Source: JAUIAS01 sp030425395 (GTDB lineage: Bacteria; Pseudomonadota; Alphaproteobacteria; Rhodobacterales; Rhodobacteraceae). Taken from it: 64,000 nucleotides of DNA. Position numbers and translations under genes: made by a program. How positions within the stretch are numbered: the first letter of the stretch is position 1; every line of letters begins with the position of its first letter. The stretch is from contig CP121336.1 of NCBI GenBank assembly GCA_043553855.1, forward strand, positions 2,232,001-2,296,000, written 5' to 3'. Positions 1-8,809 of this stretch are shown here, piece after piece. A model generated the notes under the pieces. That model did not search any database. It saw nothing but the letters and a program-made list of their open reading frames with translations, and was not told where the DNA came from.

Positions 1-1509
1 GGGTTCGTCGCCCTCGTTGTGACCGAACCGGCGATAGCAGAAGATGTCGATGACAACGTCGCGGCTGAACTTTTGGCGGAATTCGGTGGCGACCTTGGCG
101 GCGTGCACCACGGCTTCGGGATCATCGCCGTTCACGTGGAAGATCGGGGCCTCGACCATCAGGGCGATATCCGTGGGATAGGGTGAAGACCGGCTAAAAT
201 GCGGCGCGGTGGTGAACCCGATCTGGTTATTCACGATGATATGGACCGTGCCGCCGGTGCGGTGACCGCGCAGTCCCGACAGGCCAAACCCTTCGGCGAC
301 AACGCCTTGCCCTGCAAATGCCGCATCGCCGTGCAGCAGGATCGGCATGACCGATTTATGCTCGGGATCGTTGAGTTGATCGCATTTGGCGCGGACCTTG
401 CCCAGAACCACAGGGTTCACGGCCTCAAGGTGCGACGGGTTTGCCGTCAGGCTGAGGTGCACGCTGTTGCCATCGAATTCACGGTCCGAAGACGCACCAA
501 GGTGATATTTCACATCGCCTGATCCGTCCACGTCTTCGGGCTTGAAGCTACCGCCCTGAAATTCGTTGAAGATCGCGCGATAAGGTTTACCCATCACATT
601 GGCCAGAACCGACAGGCGCCCCCGGTGCGGCATACCGATCACGATTTCCTTGACCCCCAGCGCGCCGCCGCGCTTGATGATCTGTTCCATCGCCGGGACC
701 AGAGCCTCGCCGCCGTCCAGTCCGAACCGCTTGGTTCCCATGTATTTGACATGCAGGAACTTTTCAAAGCCTTCGGCCTCGACCAGTTTGTTCAGGATTG
801 CGCGGCGGCCCTCTCGGGTAAAGGAGATTTCCTTACCATACCCTTCGATGCGCTCCTTGAGCCACGAAGACTGCTCAGGGTCGGACAGGTGCATGTATTG
901 CAAGGCAAACGTGCCGCAATAGGTGCGTTTTACGATATCCACGATCTGACGCATGGACGCGACCTGAAGCCCGAGAACGTTATCAAGGAAAATGGGTCGA
1001 TCCATGTCGGCGTCGCCAAAACCATAGGATTTCGGGTCAAGCTCGGGTCGGATGGTTTCGTCGCGCATGCCCAGCGGATCAAGGTCGGCAGCCAAATGGC
1101 CCCGGATACGATACGCGCGGATCATCATGATGGCCCGGATGCTGTCCAGAACGGCGCGCTTGATCTGGTCGTCAGAGACGGTCACGCCCGTTTCAGCGGC
1201 CTTTTCGGCGATCTTTTTGCCAGCGGCCTTGCTGTCCTGCGCGATAACCGCCCATTCCCCGGTCAGGGCTTGTGTCAGGTCATCGCCCGGCAATGGCGGC
1301 CAGTCGCTGCGCGCCCAGGATGGCCCTTGCGCCTCTTGCTTGACGTCCATTTCCGCGTCGCCAAGCTGGCGGAAGAACTCTTGCCACGCCTCATCCACGG
1401 CAGATGGGTCATTGGCATAGCGCGCGTAGAGCTGTTCGAGATACGTGGCGTTGTGCCCCTGCATGAAGCTGGATGCGTGGAAGTGGTCGTTGGGGGATTG
1501 GTCTGTCAT
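1..1509 (-). CDS. sucA: 2-oxoglutarate dehydrogenase E1 component, N-terminal half (runs off left edge)
   Basis: Thiamine-diphosphate-dependent E1 subunit of the 2-oxoglutarate dehydrogenase complex, decarboxylating 2-oxoglutarate in the TCA cycle. The ATG at 1509 gives the typical E1 start MTDQSPNDHF; 503 codons, about half of a normal E1 (roughly 985 residues), are present. Reading inward I see the thiamine-binding stretch GDAAFAGQG and the signature NNQIGFTT, and the window ends in YRRFGHNEGDEP, all diagnostic. It is the last gene seen of a leftward series mdh, sucC, methyltransferase, sucD, FkbM methyltransferase, sucA, and starts 18 bp after the FkbM gene, so it is almost certainly co-transcribed. 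The C-terminus, and any E2/E3 genes, lie outside the window. Confidence 0.97.
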   Translation of the reverse strand, partial: MTDQSPNDHFHASSFMQGHNATYLEQLYARYANDPSAVDEAWQEFFRQLGDAEMDVKQEAQGPSWARSDWPPLPGDDLTQALTGEWAVIAQDSKAAGKKIAEKAAETGVTVSDDQIKRAVLDSIRAIMMIRAYRIRGHLAADLDPLGMRDETIRPELDPKSYGFGDADMDRPIFLDNVLGLQVASMRQIVDIVKRTYCGTFALQYMHLSDPEQSSWLKERIEGYGKEISFTREGRRAILNKLVEAEGFEKFLHVKYMGTKRFGLDGGEALVPAMEQIIKRGGALGVKEIVIGMPHRGRLSVLANVMGKPYRAIFNEFQGGSFKPEDVDGSGDVKYHLGASSDREFDGNSVHLSLTANPSHLEAVNPVVLGKVRAKCDQLNDPEHKSVMPILLHGDAAFAGQGVVAEGFGLSGLRGHRTGGTVHIIVNNQIGFTTAPHFSRSSPYPTDIALMVEAPIFHVNGDDPEAVVHAAKVATEFRQKFSRDVVIDIFCYRRFGHNEGDEP

Positions 1510-1527
1510 GGTTGGTCCTCCCGGGGA

Positions 1528-2352
1528 TCAGTTGGCGGGGCTGCTGCCGCTCCGCGGCAGAGCAAAATAATTGAAGGCAAGGAACGGATAGCGGCGGTAG
1601 GCCGCGAATTGTTCGGGGCTGATGGGCGGACGCCCATAGAACAGATCGAAGGCCGCATAGATGTCATAGCCCATGTCGTCGCCAAGCCAGTGCACCATCG
1701 CGTCGGCCTGACCGGCGTCGATGTTGTCATCGTCAAGGGCACCGGCCTCGAACATGATAACCGGAGTTTCGCGGGTCAGCGTCGCCGCCCCACCCCGCAG
1801 GGCCGGATATTCGAACCCTTCTACGTCGATCTTGATGAAATCGACCCGGTCGTCGCCGATCAGGTCGTCCAGCCGTTCCGCCAGAACGATGATTTCGCGT
1901 GTCGCACCGCGATTGTTGCGGTTGGCCAGCGACGAAAACCCGGGTTGGGACAGGTTCTCGTAAAAACAAACCTCGCCCTGCCGGTCCGATACCGCCACGG
2001 CGTGAACTGTCGCCTCGGGGAAGCTGGCGCTGAGCATGGCGGCCTTTTCAGGGCTGGCCTCTACGATGGAAAGGTGACCCTTGGGTGCAAGCGTGCGCAG
2101 TTGGTGGGCGACCGATCCAAGATGGCCACCCACGTCCACGCAATGCCAGTCGGGCTTGATGATGCGTGCGAGAAGCGCGTCGATCATGGCATCCTCCTGT
2201 CTGAGCAAGCCCAGTTCAGGATGCCGTGCGCCTCTCATCGCCGCAATTCTGCGGCGCAGGGTCTGGACCGGACCGGCCAGCGGGGATACCGCCAGCCGAT
2301 GTTTGATCCTCATCCCCAGAGGCGCAGGCTTATGTGACGCGGTCTGCGCCAT
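1528..2352 (-). CDS. FkbM-family SAM-dependent methyltransferase between sucD and sucA
   Basis: A 274-residue FkbM-type methyltransferase, a family that often O-methylates sugars or polyketide hydroxyls. The SAM-binding motif I is CVDVGGHLGS around residues 70-80, an acidic motif II-like IVEASPEK follows, and the FkbM hallmark FIKIDVEGFEYPAL lies near residue 175. The substrate cannot be told from sequence. It begins 3 bp after the sucD stop and ends 18 bp before sucA, in the same direction, so it is embedded in the suc operon although no link to TCA chemistry is known. A modification role on surface glycans is inference from the family only. Confidence 0.88.
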   Translation of the reverse strand: MAQTASHKPAPLGMRIKHRLAVSPLAGPVQTLRRRIAAMRGARHPELGLLRQEDAMIDALLARIIKPDWHCVDVGGHLGSVAHQLRTLAPKGHLSIVEASPEKAAMLSASFPEATVHAVAVSDRQGEVCFYENLSQPGFSSLANRNNRGATREIIVLAERLDDLIGDDRVDFIKIDVEGFEYPALRGGAATLTRETPVIMFEAGALDDDNIDAGQADAMVHWLGDDMGYDIYAAFDLFYGRPPISPEQFAAYRRYPFLAFNYFALPRSGSSPAN

Positions 2353-2355
2353 TGA

Positions 2356-3237
2356 TCAGCCGATCGCTTCGAGAACAGCTTCGCCAAGTGTGGCGGGGCT
2401 GTCGGCCACGACGATGCCTGCGGCTTTCATCGCTTCGATCTTGTCCTCGGCACCGCCTTTGCCACCGGCGACAATCGCGCCTGCGTGCCCCATGCGGCGT
2501 CCCGGAGGGGCCGTGCGACCGGCGATGAACCCGGCGGTTGGCTTCCAGCGGCCTTTTTTCTTTTCGGACGCGAGGAATTCAGCGGCTTCTTCTTCTGCGG
2601 AGCCACCGATTTCGCCGATCATGATGATCGCTTCGGTTTCGTCATCGGCCAGGAACCATTCCAGAACGTCGATATGCTCGGTCCCTTTGATCGGGTCGCC
2701 GCCGATGCCCACGCAGGTGGATTGGCCCAGACCCACGTCGGTGGTCTGCTTGACAGCCTCATAGGTGAGCGTGCCGGAGCGCGAGACAACCCCGACCTTG
2801 CCACGGCGGTGGATGTGGCCCGGCATGATGCCGATCTTGCATGCGTCCGGAGTGATCACGCCGGGGCAGTTGGGACCGATAAGGCGCGATTTGGAGCCTT
2901 CCAGCGCGCGCTTGACCTTCATCATGTCAAGAACCGGGATACCTTCGGTGATGCAAACGATCACTTCCATCTCGGCGTCGATCGCCTCGAGGATCGAATC
3001 CGCGGCGAACGGCGGTGGAACATAGATGACCGACGCATTCGCTTCGGTTACATGCTTGGCTTCGTGGACAGAGTTGAACACGGGCAAGCCAAGGTGTTCG
3101 ATCCCGCCTTTGCCGGGGGTCACACCGCCGACCATCTTTGTGCCATATGCGATGGCCTGTTCAGAGTGGAAGGTGCCCTGCGAGCCGGTAAAGCCCTGGC
3201 AGATCACTTTGGTATTTTCGTCGATCAGGACGGCCAT
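2356..3237 (-). CDS. sucD: Succinate-CoA ligase, alpha subunit
   Basis: CoA-binding and phospho-histidine subunit of succinyl-CoA synthetase, which makes succinate and ATP/GTP from succinyl-CoA with SucC. The 293-residue length is normal. I chose the ATG at 3237 (MAVLIDENTK), preceded by AAGGAA, over an upstream ATG that adds 20 unrelated residues. Visible motifs are GFTGSQGTFHSEQ (CoA site), IGPNCPG, and the active-site region RRMGHAGAIVAGGKG with the phosphorylated His. It is separated from sucC by a methyltransferase gene, which is unusual because sucC and sucD are normally adjacent or overlapping. Confidence 0.98.
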   Translation of the reverse strand: MAVLIDENTKVICQGFTGSQGTFHSEQAIAYGTKMVGGVTPGKGGIEHLGLPVFNSVHEAKHVTEANASVIYVPPPFAADSILEAIDAEMEVIVCITEGIPVLDMMKVKRALEGSKSRLIGPNCPGVITPDACKIGIMPGHIHRRGKVGVVSRSGTLTYEAVKQTTDVGLGQSTCVGIGGDPIKGTEHIDVLEWFLADDETEAIIMIGEIGGSAEEEAAEFLASEKKKGRWKPTAGFIAGRTAPPGRRMGHAGAIVAGGKGGAEDKIEAMKAAGIVVADSPATLGEAVLEAIG

Positions 3238-3256
3238 AGAGAAGGTTCCTTTTAAC

Positions 3257-4054
3257 TTACGAATTGGATTTGCGTAACAAAACCGAGATATTGTCATCCA
3301 CGGGCAGGGTGAATTTGTTGACCAGTTCGGTCGTAAACCCGGCCCTTGCGGCGACGTCCCGCAGGCTTTGCAGCGTGAAGTAGTTGACGTGATCGGGATA
3401 GCGGAAGCCGCACCATTTCGGCCCGATCACGCGACGATTGAGAGAGCCGAAATTCGGCACCCGGATAAAGACTGCGCCCGTGGACTTCAGCGCGCGATGC
3501 GCACCTTTTAGAACATCCATGACCTGCTTTTCATGCTCCAGATAGGAATGCATGATCACACCGTCGAAATGACCTTCGTCAAAGTCCCAGATCCGTTCGG
3601 CACCGGCCCCGTGAAGGCAGAAGCCGCCACGGTCACGCATCCGTTCATCAGCAATCCGATGCAGCCCGGTGGATAGTTCGATCCCGTAGGGTGTCATCGG
3701 AGGTTGGATGAGTTGACCCCAGCCACATCCAATATCGAGGACGTGACCGTCATTGAACCACCGCCGGAACGACGCGGTCTTTTCGCGGCGCATCTTGAGG
3801 GCATTGCGAATCCTTCGGGCCAGAGGGCTGAACATGGTCGACCCCGCACCCGAAGATTCCTTTTTGGCGACATAGGTCTTTTCCCAGGCAAGGTCCTCTT
3901 CGAGAACCTCGTAGTCAGGAGCATTGCGCAGATAGACGAACCCACAATTATCACATGCAACCATATCCCACGGATCGGGTGAATAGGCCGCTATCCTGCT
4001 TGCGTTTTCATCGTCGCAAGCGGGACAGGCGCGATATGTGGAGTCGTCCAGCAT
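3257..4054 (-). CDS. Zinc-ribbon class I SAM methyltransferase between sucC and sucD
   Basis: A 265-residue protein with an N-terminal zinc-ribbon-like region (Cys10 and Cys13, Cys34 and Cys37), then a class I methyltransferase domain with the SAM motif VLDIGCGWGQLI and a later FDGVIMHSYLEHE stretch typical of type 11/12 methyltransferases. Such proteins are frequent in sugar or O-antigen C-methyltransferase and cell-envelope clusters; the substrate here is unknown. It starts 9 bp after sucC and ends 19 bp before sucD on the same strand, so it should share their transcript. Together with the FkbM gene downstream it makes two methyltransferases interleaved with the suc genes. Confidence 0.87.
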   Translation of the reverse strand: MLDDSTYRACPACDDENASRIAAYSPDPWDMVACDNCGFVYLRNAPDYEVLEEDLAWEKTYVAKKESSGAGSTMFSPLARRIRNALKMRREKTASFRRWFNDGHVLDIGCGWGQLIQPPMTPYGIELSTGLHRIADERMRDRGGFCLHGAGAERIWDFDEGHFDGVIMHSYLEHEKQVMDVLKGAHRALKSTGAVFIRVPNFGSLNRRVIGPKWCGFRYPDHVNYFTLQSLRDVAARAGFTTELVNKFTLPVDDNISVLLRKSNS

Positions 4055-4063
4055 CCTGCGGGA

Positions 4064-5257
4064 TCAGCCCTTGACCGCCGCAACGATTTTCTGGGCACCG
4101 TCCTTGAGATCGTCGGCGGCAATCACGTCAAGCCCGGAGGTGTTGATGATTTCCTTGCCCTTCTCGACGTTGGTGCCCTCAAGGCGAACAACCAGCGGGA
4201 CCTGAAGGCCGACTTCCTTGACCGCGGCAACAACGCCCTCGGCGATCACATCGCAGCGCATGATACCGCCGAAAATGTTCACGAGGATGCCTTTGACGTT
4301 CGGGTCGGAGGTGATGATTTTGAACGCTTCTGTGACCTTTTCCTTGGTCGCGCCGCCGCCTACGTCGAGGAAGTTGGCAGGCTCGGCCCCATACAGCTTG
4401 ATGATGTCCATCGTCGCCATGGCCAGGCCCGCGCCGTTCACCATGCAGCCGATTTCACCATCGAGCGCGATGTAGTTGAGGTCGTATTTCGACGCGGCCA
4501 ATTCCTTGGGGTCTTCTTCGGTTTCGTCGCGCAGGGCTGCGATATCCTGATGGCGGTAAACCGCGTTGCCGTCGAAACCGAACTTGGCGTCCAGAACCTT
4601 GAGATCGCCACTGTCGGTTACGATCAGTGGGTTGATCTCCAGCATCTCCATGTCTTTCTCGACAAAGACCTTGAAGAGCGTGCCCATCAGCGCAACGCAC
4701 TGTTTGACCTGTGGGCCTTCAAGCCCAAGAGCAAACGCAATGCGGCGGCCATGGAATGGCTGGTATCCGGTAACCGGATCGACCGAGAAAGACAGAATTT
4801 TTTCAGGTGTTGATGCGGCGACCTCTTCGATGTCCATGCCGCCTTCGGTCGAGCAGACAAACGAAATGCGCGACGTCTGACGATCCACGAGCAGCGCGAG
4901 GTAAAGTTCGCGTTCGATGCCGGAGCCAGCTTCGATGTAGATGCGGTTGACTTGCTTGCCTGCCGGACCGGTCTGGTGGGTGACAAGGGTGCGGCCAAGC
5001 ATCTTCTTGGCTTCTTCAGCGGCTTCTTCCACCGATTTGGTGAGGCGAACACCGCCCTTTTCACCGGCGTCGGCTTCCTTGAATTTGCCTTTGCCGCGAC
5101 CACCTGCGTGGATCTGCGCCTTGACGACCCAAAGCGGCCCGTCCAGTTCGCCTGCGGCGGTTTTCGCCTCTTCGGCTTTCATTACGATGCGACCGTCTGA
5201 TACCGGCGCGCCATAGCTGCGAAGAAGCGCTTTGGCTTGATATTCGTGGATGTTCAT
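4064..5257 (-). CDS. sucC: Succinate-CoA ligase (ADP-forming), beta subunit
   Basis: ATP-grasp subunit of succinyl-CoA synthetase. The ATG at 5257 gives MNIHEYQAKALL, the invariant SucC start; the open frame extends 27 codons further but that part has no similarity to the family. Length is 397 residues as expected. Visible: GGRGKGKFKEA (ATP-grasp), EINPLIV with metal ligands, MVNGAGLAMATMD and FLDVGGGA, and VNIFGGI near the C-terminus. It is the first gene of the suc operon; its leader from 5258 contains a double GTGATCAC operator, and the mdh terminator lies further upstream, so the suc genes probably have their own promoter. Confidence 0.98.
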   Translation of the reverse strand: MNIHEYQAKALLRSYGAPVSDGRIVMKAEEAKTAAGELDGPLWVVKAQIHAGGRGKGKFKEADAGEKGGVRLTKSVEEAAEEAKKMLGRTLVTHQTGPAGKQVNRIYIEAGSGIERELYLALLVDRQTSRISFVCSTEGGMDIEEVAASTPEKILSFSVDPVTGYQPFHGRRIAFALGLEGPQVKQCVALMGTLFKVFVEKDMEMLEINPLIVTDSGDLKVLDAKFGFDGNAVYRHQDIAALRDETEEDPKELAASKYDLNYIALDGEIGCMVNGAGLAMATMDIIKLYGAEPANFLDVGGGATKEKVTEAFKIITSDPNVKGILVNIFGGIMRCDVIAEGVVAAVKEVGLQVPLVVRLEGTNVEKGKEIINTSGLDVIAADDLKDGAQKIVAAVKG

Positions 5258-5367
5258 AAAAAACTGTCCCGTCTTGCTGCGATTGCAAAGCGGTATACGC
5301 AGAGAGCGACCCTGCACCGAAAGACTTTTTTGACGCATGTGCGGGAAACAGCCAAAAAAGCGACCTC

Positions 5368-5400
5368 TGTGATCACGCTTTTAAAAAGTGTGATCACACA
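5368..5400. promoter_or_regulatory. Double GTGATCAC operator upstream of sucC
   Basis: Two copies of the perfect 8-bp palindrome GTGATCAC lie at 5369-5376 and 5390-5397, exactly 21 bp (two helical turns) apart, with an A/T-rich palindromic spacer CTTTTAAAAAG between them. Single flanking bases extend each copy toward TGTGATCACA. The same arrangement with the same spacing occurs upstream of sdhC at 10658-10686. I infer a binding site for a dimeric regulator that coordinates suc and sdh expression. The symmetry would suit a GntR- or Crp-like protein, but the regulator is not identifiable from this window. Confidence 0.7.
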
Positions 5401-5485
5401 CCGGAGGCGCTGCGCGTGTCGTGCCGGGGCAAAGTGATTCGCATCGTGGGCACGCGGCGCGTAAAAACAAGGATAGCTCGGCGTA

Positions 5486-5522
5486 GAAAAAGAAAAGCCC
5501 GCAACCGAAACCGGTTGCGGGC
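5486..5522 (-). terminator. Rho-independent terminator of mdh
   Basis: On the minus strand a 10-bp stem, GCCCGCAACC paired with GGTTGCGGGC, is followed by TTTTCTTTTT. It begins about 23 bases after the mdh stop codon and lies upstream of the sucC leader, so it separates mdh from the suc operon. Confidence 0.88.
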
Positions 5523-5545
5523 GCGCTTTCAGAATGTGAACCGGA

Positions 5546-6508
5546 TCAGGCCAGCGACGGGTCGATGCCCTTGCACGCCTCAACCAGACCTTTGACGGCG
5601 TTGACCGAGTTGTCGAACATTGCCTGTTCGTCTTTGTTCATCTTGATGTCGATGACTTTCTCGATGCCACCGGCACCAATCACCGTGGGAACACCGACGT
5701 ACATGTCCTTGAGCCCGAACTGGCCATCGCAATAGGCGGCACATGGCAGAACGCGCTTTTGGTCCTTGAGATATGCTTCGGCCATTTCGATGGCGGATGT
5801 GGCGGGCGCATAAAACGCCGAACCTGTCTTGAGCAGGCCAACGATTTCCGCGCCACCGTCACGTGTGCGCTGGATGATCGAGTCGAGCTTTTCCTGGCTG
5901 GTCCAGCCCATCGACACCAGATCGGGAAGCGGGATACCGGCAACGGTGGAATAACGCGCGAGCGGGACCATCGTGTCGCCGTGGCCACCCAGAACGAACG
6001 CGGTGACGTCTTTCATGGATACGCCAAACTCAAGGCTCAGGAAGTGACGGAAGCGGGCGCTGTCCAGAACGCCGGCCATGCCGCAGACTTTTTCGTGGGG
6101 CAGGCCCGAAAACTCACGCAGCGCCCAAACCATCGCATCCAGCGGATTGGTGATGCAGATGACAAACGCGTTAGGCGCGTGGTCGCGGATTCCTTCGCCG
6201 ACGGACTTCATCACCTTGAGGTTGATGCCAAGCAGATCGTCGCGGGACATGCCCGGTTTGCGGGGAACACCGGCGGTCACGATGCAGACGTCCGCGCCTG
6301 CGATGTCCTCGTAGGACTGGGTGCCCTTGAGTGCCGCGTCGAAGCCCTCAGAGGGCCCAGATTCTGCGATGTCGAGCGCTTTGCCTTCTGGTGTGCCCTC
6401 TGCAATGTCGAACAGGACGACGTCGCCAAGTTCCTTGATTGCAGCAAGATGGGCGAGCGTGCCGCCGATTTGACCTGCGCCGATCAGCGCGATCTTGGGT
6501 CTGGCCAT
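5546..6508 (-). CDS. mdh: Malate dehydrogenase (NAD-dependent, LDH-like type)
   Basis: Oxidises malate to oxaloacetate in the TCA cycle. The 320-residue length and motifs fit the alphaproteobacterial LDH-like malate dehydrogenase: NAD-binding GAGQIGGTLAHL at the N-terminus, the catalytic loop around RKPGMSRDDLLGIN, CITNPLDAMV, and the active-site His in LGGHGDTMVPLAR. The ATG at 6508 (MARPKIALIGAG) is preceded by GGAGAG at good spacing; the open frame upstream of it is not protein-like. It is followed by a strong terminator, so it may be a separate transcription unit from sucCD-sucA although it lies next to them as in Rhodobacter. Confidence 0.98.
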   Translation of the reverse strand: MARPKIALIGAGQIGGTLAHLAAIKELGDVVLFDIAEGTPEGKALDIAESGPSEGFDAALKGTQSYEDIAGADVCIVTAGVPRKPGMSRDDLLGINLKVMKSVGEGIRDHAPNAFVICITNPLDAMVWALREFSGLPHEKVCGMAGVLDSARFRHFLSLEFGVSMKDVTAFVLGGHGDTMVPLARYSTVAGIPLPDLVSMGWTSQEKLDSIIQRTRDGGAEIVGLLKTGSAFYAPATSAIEMAEAYLKDQKRVLPCAAYCDGQFGLKDMYVGVPTVIGAGGIEKVIDIKMNKDEQAMFDNSVNAVKGLVEACKGIDPSLA

Positions 6509-6668
6509 TGGATATCTCTCCGGTCCGATGATTTCGGGGGCAGTGGGTAAGCCCAAAACGCGATTTGCGCAAGGCTTCTGCGTTGCGGCGTGACCGCGCG
6601 CCTGTGCTGGCAACTGCCCTCGGGACGTGCAAAATGCCGTTAAACCCAAGGAAGTGTGAGGATTCGCC

Positions 6669-7423
6669 GTGCTGGAACTGAACCTTGTGTTCTTTGCTAT
6701 TGCCGGGCCTGCGGTGCTTTATGCAGGGATTTCCAAAGGCGGGTTCGGCTCTGGCGCGGCTTTTGCCGGAGCGGCGATTCTGGCGTTGACGATGGAACCG
6801 GGGCTTGCGCTGGCGGTCATGCTGCCGATGTTGATGCTGGTGGATTTGGCTACTTTGCGCCCCTATTGGAAGGAATGGAGCTGGCCCGACGCCCGTGTGC
6901 TGATCGCGGGAAGCGTTCCCGGCGTGGCAGCCGGGGCGGTCCTTTATTCGCAAGCGGATGCGGATCTGATCCGCGTGTTGATCGGGTTGATCTCTGTTGG
7001 CTTCGTGTTTTGGCAAATGGCGGCCAAGCGGGGCCTCGTGCGTGCGCGCAAGTCTCCTCTGGGTCTTTGGGGCGGATTGATAGCAGGGGCCGTTGCCGGG
7101 TTCACCAGCTTTGTCAGCCACGCCGGCGGGCCTCCGGCTGCGGTCTATCTTTTGTCCCGGCGTCTTTCCAAGACTCAGTTTCAGGCGACAACGGTGATCG
7201 TCTTTTTCGTCGTGAATATCGCCAAATTCGTGCCTACGCGGCATTGGGTCTGTTCACCCGCGAAACGGCCATGGCCAATCTGGCGCTTGCGCCCTTTGCC
7301 CTTGCCGGGGCATGGCTCGGGGTCAAGGCGCACCGCATGATCCCCGAACGCCTGTTTTTCGCGATTACCTATGCATTATTGTTGATCACCGGCCTCAGCC
7401 TTTTGTGGAAAGGTCTGACCTGA
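6669..7423 (+). pseudogene. TauE/SafE (TSUP) family permease with a single-base frameshift
   Basis: Predicted anion (sulfite/sulfonate-type) exporter with about eight hydrophobic helices. The GTG start at 6669, preceded by GTGAGGA, opens a frame reading MLELNLVFFAIAGPAVLY and continuing well to about 7233. The expected helix then appears in another frame: AYAALGLFTRETAMANLAL up to WKGLT at 7423. One base appears to be missing around 7233-7235, where a family-typical VPYAALGLF would be restored by adding one base. Without it the product loses its last third and gains an unrelated tail ending at 7340. This may be a real inactivation or a sequencing error; the site is not a homopolymer. A second, intact TSUP gene lies at 27162-28085. 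Confidence 0.72.
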
Positions 7424-7429
7424 GCACGT

Positions 7430-7750
7430 TCATGCATCAGTGCCCGGCGGCAACGTATCGGCCGCCATATTCTCGAAGGCTTGCCCCGAGGCCACCAGGC
7501 AGGTCAGTCCATTGGGTAATGTCACGGTGATTGTCCAGCTTCCTGAACTGTGCGACGCGAACATTTCGATCACGGTGTCCTCGGCTGACAGGCCCATGCT
7601 TTGCCGGGTTTCGCCATATCGGTCCCTGAGCTGTTCAAGAACCTGTTGTCGCGGGGCGCAATTCGGAGTTTCTTGCGCAACGACATGCTGTGCGGCCAAA
7701 GCGACCAAACCGAATCCAATCCCCATCGTCCAGAATGCGCGTTTAGACAT
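7430..7750 (-). CDS. Small secreted hypothetical protein
   Basis: A 106-residue protein that I cannot assign to a family by eye. It has an N-terminal signal peptide (MSKRAFWTMGIGFGLVALAA, cleavage probably after VVAQ) and then a short mature domain with two cysteines (in NCAPR and GLTCLV), which could form a disulfide in the periplasm. The mature part contains SSGSWTITVTLPNG, suggesting a small beta-rich fold. It runs toward the TauE-like gene, its stop lying 6 bp past that gene's stop, and is divergent from the mcl2-like gene. Confidence 0.7.
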   Translation of the reverse strand: MSKRAFWTMGIGFGLVALAAQHVVAQETPNCAPRQQVLEQLRDRYGETRQSMGLSAEDTVIEMFASHSSGSWTITVTLPNGLTCLVASGQAFENMAADTLPPGTDA

Positions 7751-7951
7751 TGTTCGTACCCCCTTCGTTTCCGCGGACCTGATTGCCGCTCAACCACCTG
7801 AAATGCTGATGGGGAGTGTTGAATAAGTGGTTAACGCACCGTTCCGTGCGCTTAGATCGACCTATCTGCTGCGCTGCGGCATTTGTCGCTTGAACATTTT
7901 GAAAAGATATGCCCCTTTCCTGCGCAATATTCTGACCCGAAGGAGACAGAC

Positions 7952-8809
7952 ATGGACAGTCGCGCCCGCCCTTACCGTTCGGTACTCTACATTCCCGGTT
8001 CAAAGGACCGTGCCCTCGACAAGGCGCGCTCGTTGCCCGTTGATGCAATCATCTTTGACCTCGAAGATGCGGTGACCGCCGAGGAAAAGGAAAACGCCCG
8101 TGCCACGCTGGCCGCCGCGATTGCCCAGGGCGGATACGGCAGCCGGACCAAGATCGTGCGTATCAACGGGTTTGACACGCCATGGGGCCGGGCGGATGCC
8201 GAAGCGGTGCGCGAAATGGCTGTGGATGCCGTCCTTTTGCCCAAGGTTGGCGCGCCCTCCGACATTGATGCGCTGACAGAGATCACTGGTGACTTGCCCG
8301 TATGGGCGATGATGGAAACGCCCCGCGGCATGTTGAACGCGGCGGAAATTGCGGCGCACCCCGCGCTTGCAGGCATGGTGATGGGCACCAATGACCTCGC
8401 CAAAGAGCTTCAGACCCGCTTTCGGGCGGACCGCTTGCCGATGATGGCCGGGCTGAGCCTGTGTGTTCTGGCGGCCAAGGCGAACGGGGTCATCATTGTC
8501 GATGGCGTTTACAACGCCTTCAAGGATGACGACGGCCTGCGCGCCGAATGTATTCAGGGACGCGATATGGGCTTTGACGGCAAGACGCTGATCCATCCCG
8601 CGCAGGTCGATGTGACCAACACTGAGTTCGCGCCGTCCGAGGCCGAAGTTGACCTTGCCCGCCGCCAGATTGCCGCTTTTGAAGAAATCGAAGCGTCAGG
8701 TCAGGGGGTCGCAGTTGTGGACGGAAAGATCGTCGAAAACCTGCACGTTGCCACGGCGCGGGAAATTCTGGCAAAAGCGGACGCAATACAAGCGATGCAA
8801 TCGGAGTAA
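7952..8809 (+). CDS. mcl2: CitE-family (3S)-malyl-CoA thioesterase / malyl-CoA lyase, mcl2-like
   Basis: A 285-residue HpcH/HpaI-CitE family enzyme. The ATG at 7952 follows AAGGAGA, an excellent ribosome-binding site. Motifs are RSVLYIPG at the N-terminus, the metal-binding FDLEDAVTAEEK, and METPRGMLNA. In Rhodobacter sphaeroides the paralogue Mcl2, a (3S)-malyl-CoA thioesterase of the ethylmalonyl-CoA pathway, is of this length and lies, as I recall, in the same place between mdh and mch/sdh; that order supports this name over citrate lyase beta. Whether it hydrolyses malyl-CoA or cleaves it to glyoxylate and acetyl-CoA cannot be settled from sequence alone. Its stop overlaps the next start by one base. 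Confidence 0.82.
   Translation: MDSRARPYRSVLYIPGSKDRALDKARSLPVDAIIFDLEDAVTAEEKENARATLAAAIAQGGYGSRTKIVRINGFDTPWGRADAEAVREMAVDAVLLPKVGAPSDIDALTEITGDLPVWAMMETPRGMLNAAEIAAHPALAGMVMGTNDLAKELQTRFRADRLPMMAGLSLCVLAAKANGVIIVDGVYNAFKDDDGLRAECIQGRDMGFDGKTLIHPAQVDVTNTEFAPSEAEVDLARRQIAAFEEIEASGQGVAVVDGKIVENLHVATAREILAKADAIQAMQSE

Noticed and set aside
625..2337. Long plus-strand open frame of 570 codons
   Set aside because: It lies antisense to sucA and the FkbM gene, spans their junction, and has no recognisable domain; it is a by-product of GC-rich codon use.
2860..2870. Another GTGATCAC copy
   Set aside because: It is single, within the sucD coding sequence and translates to ordinary codons, without the 21-bp partner.
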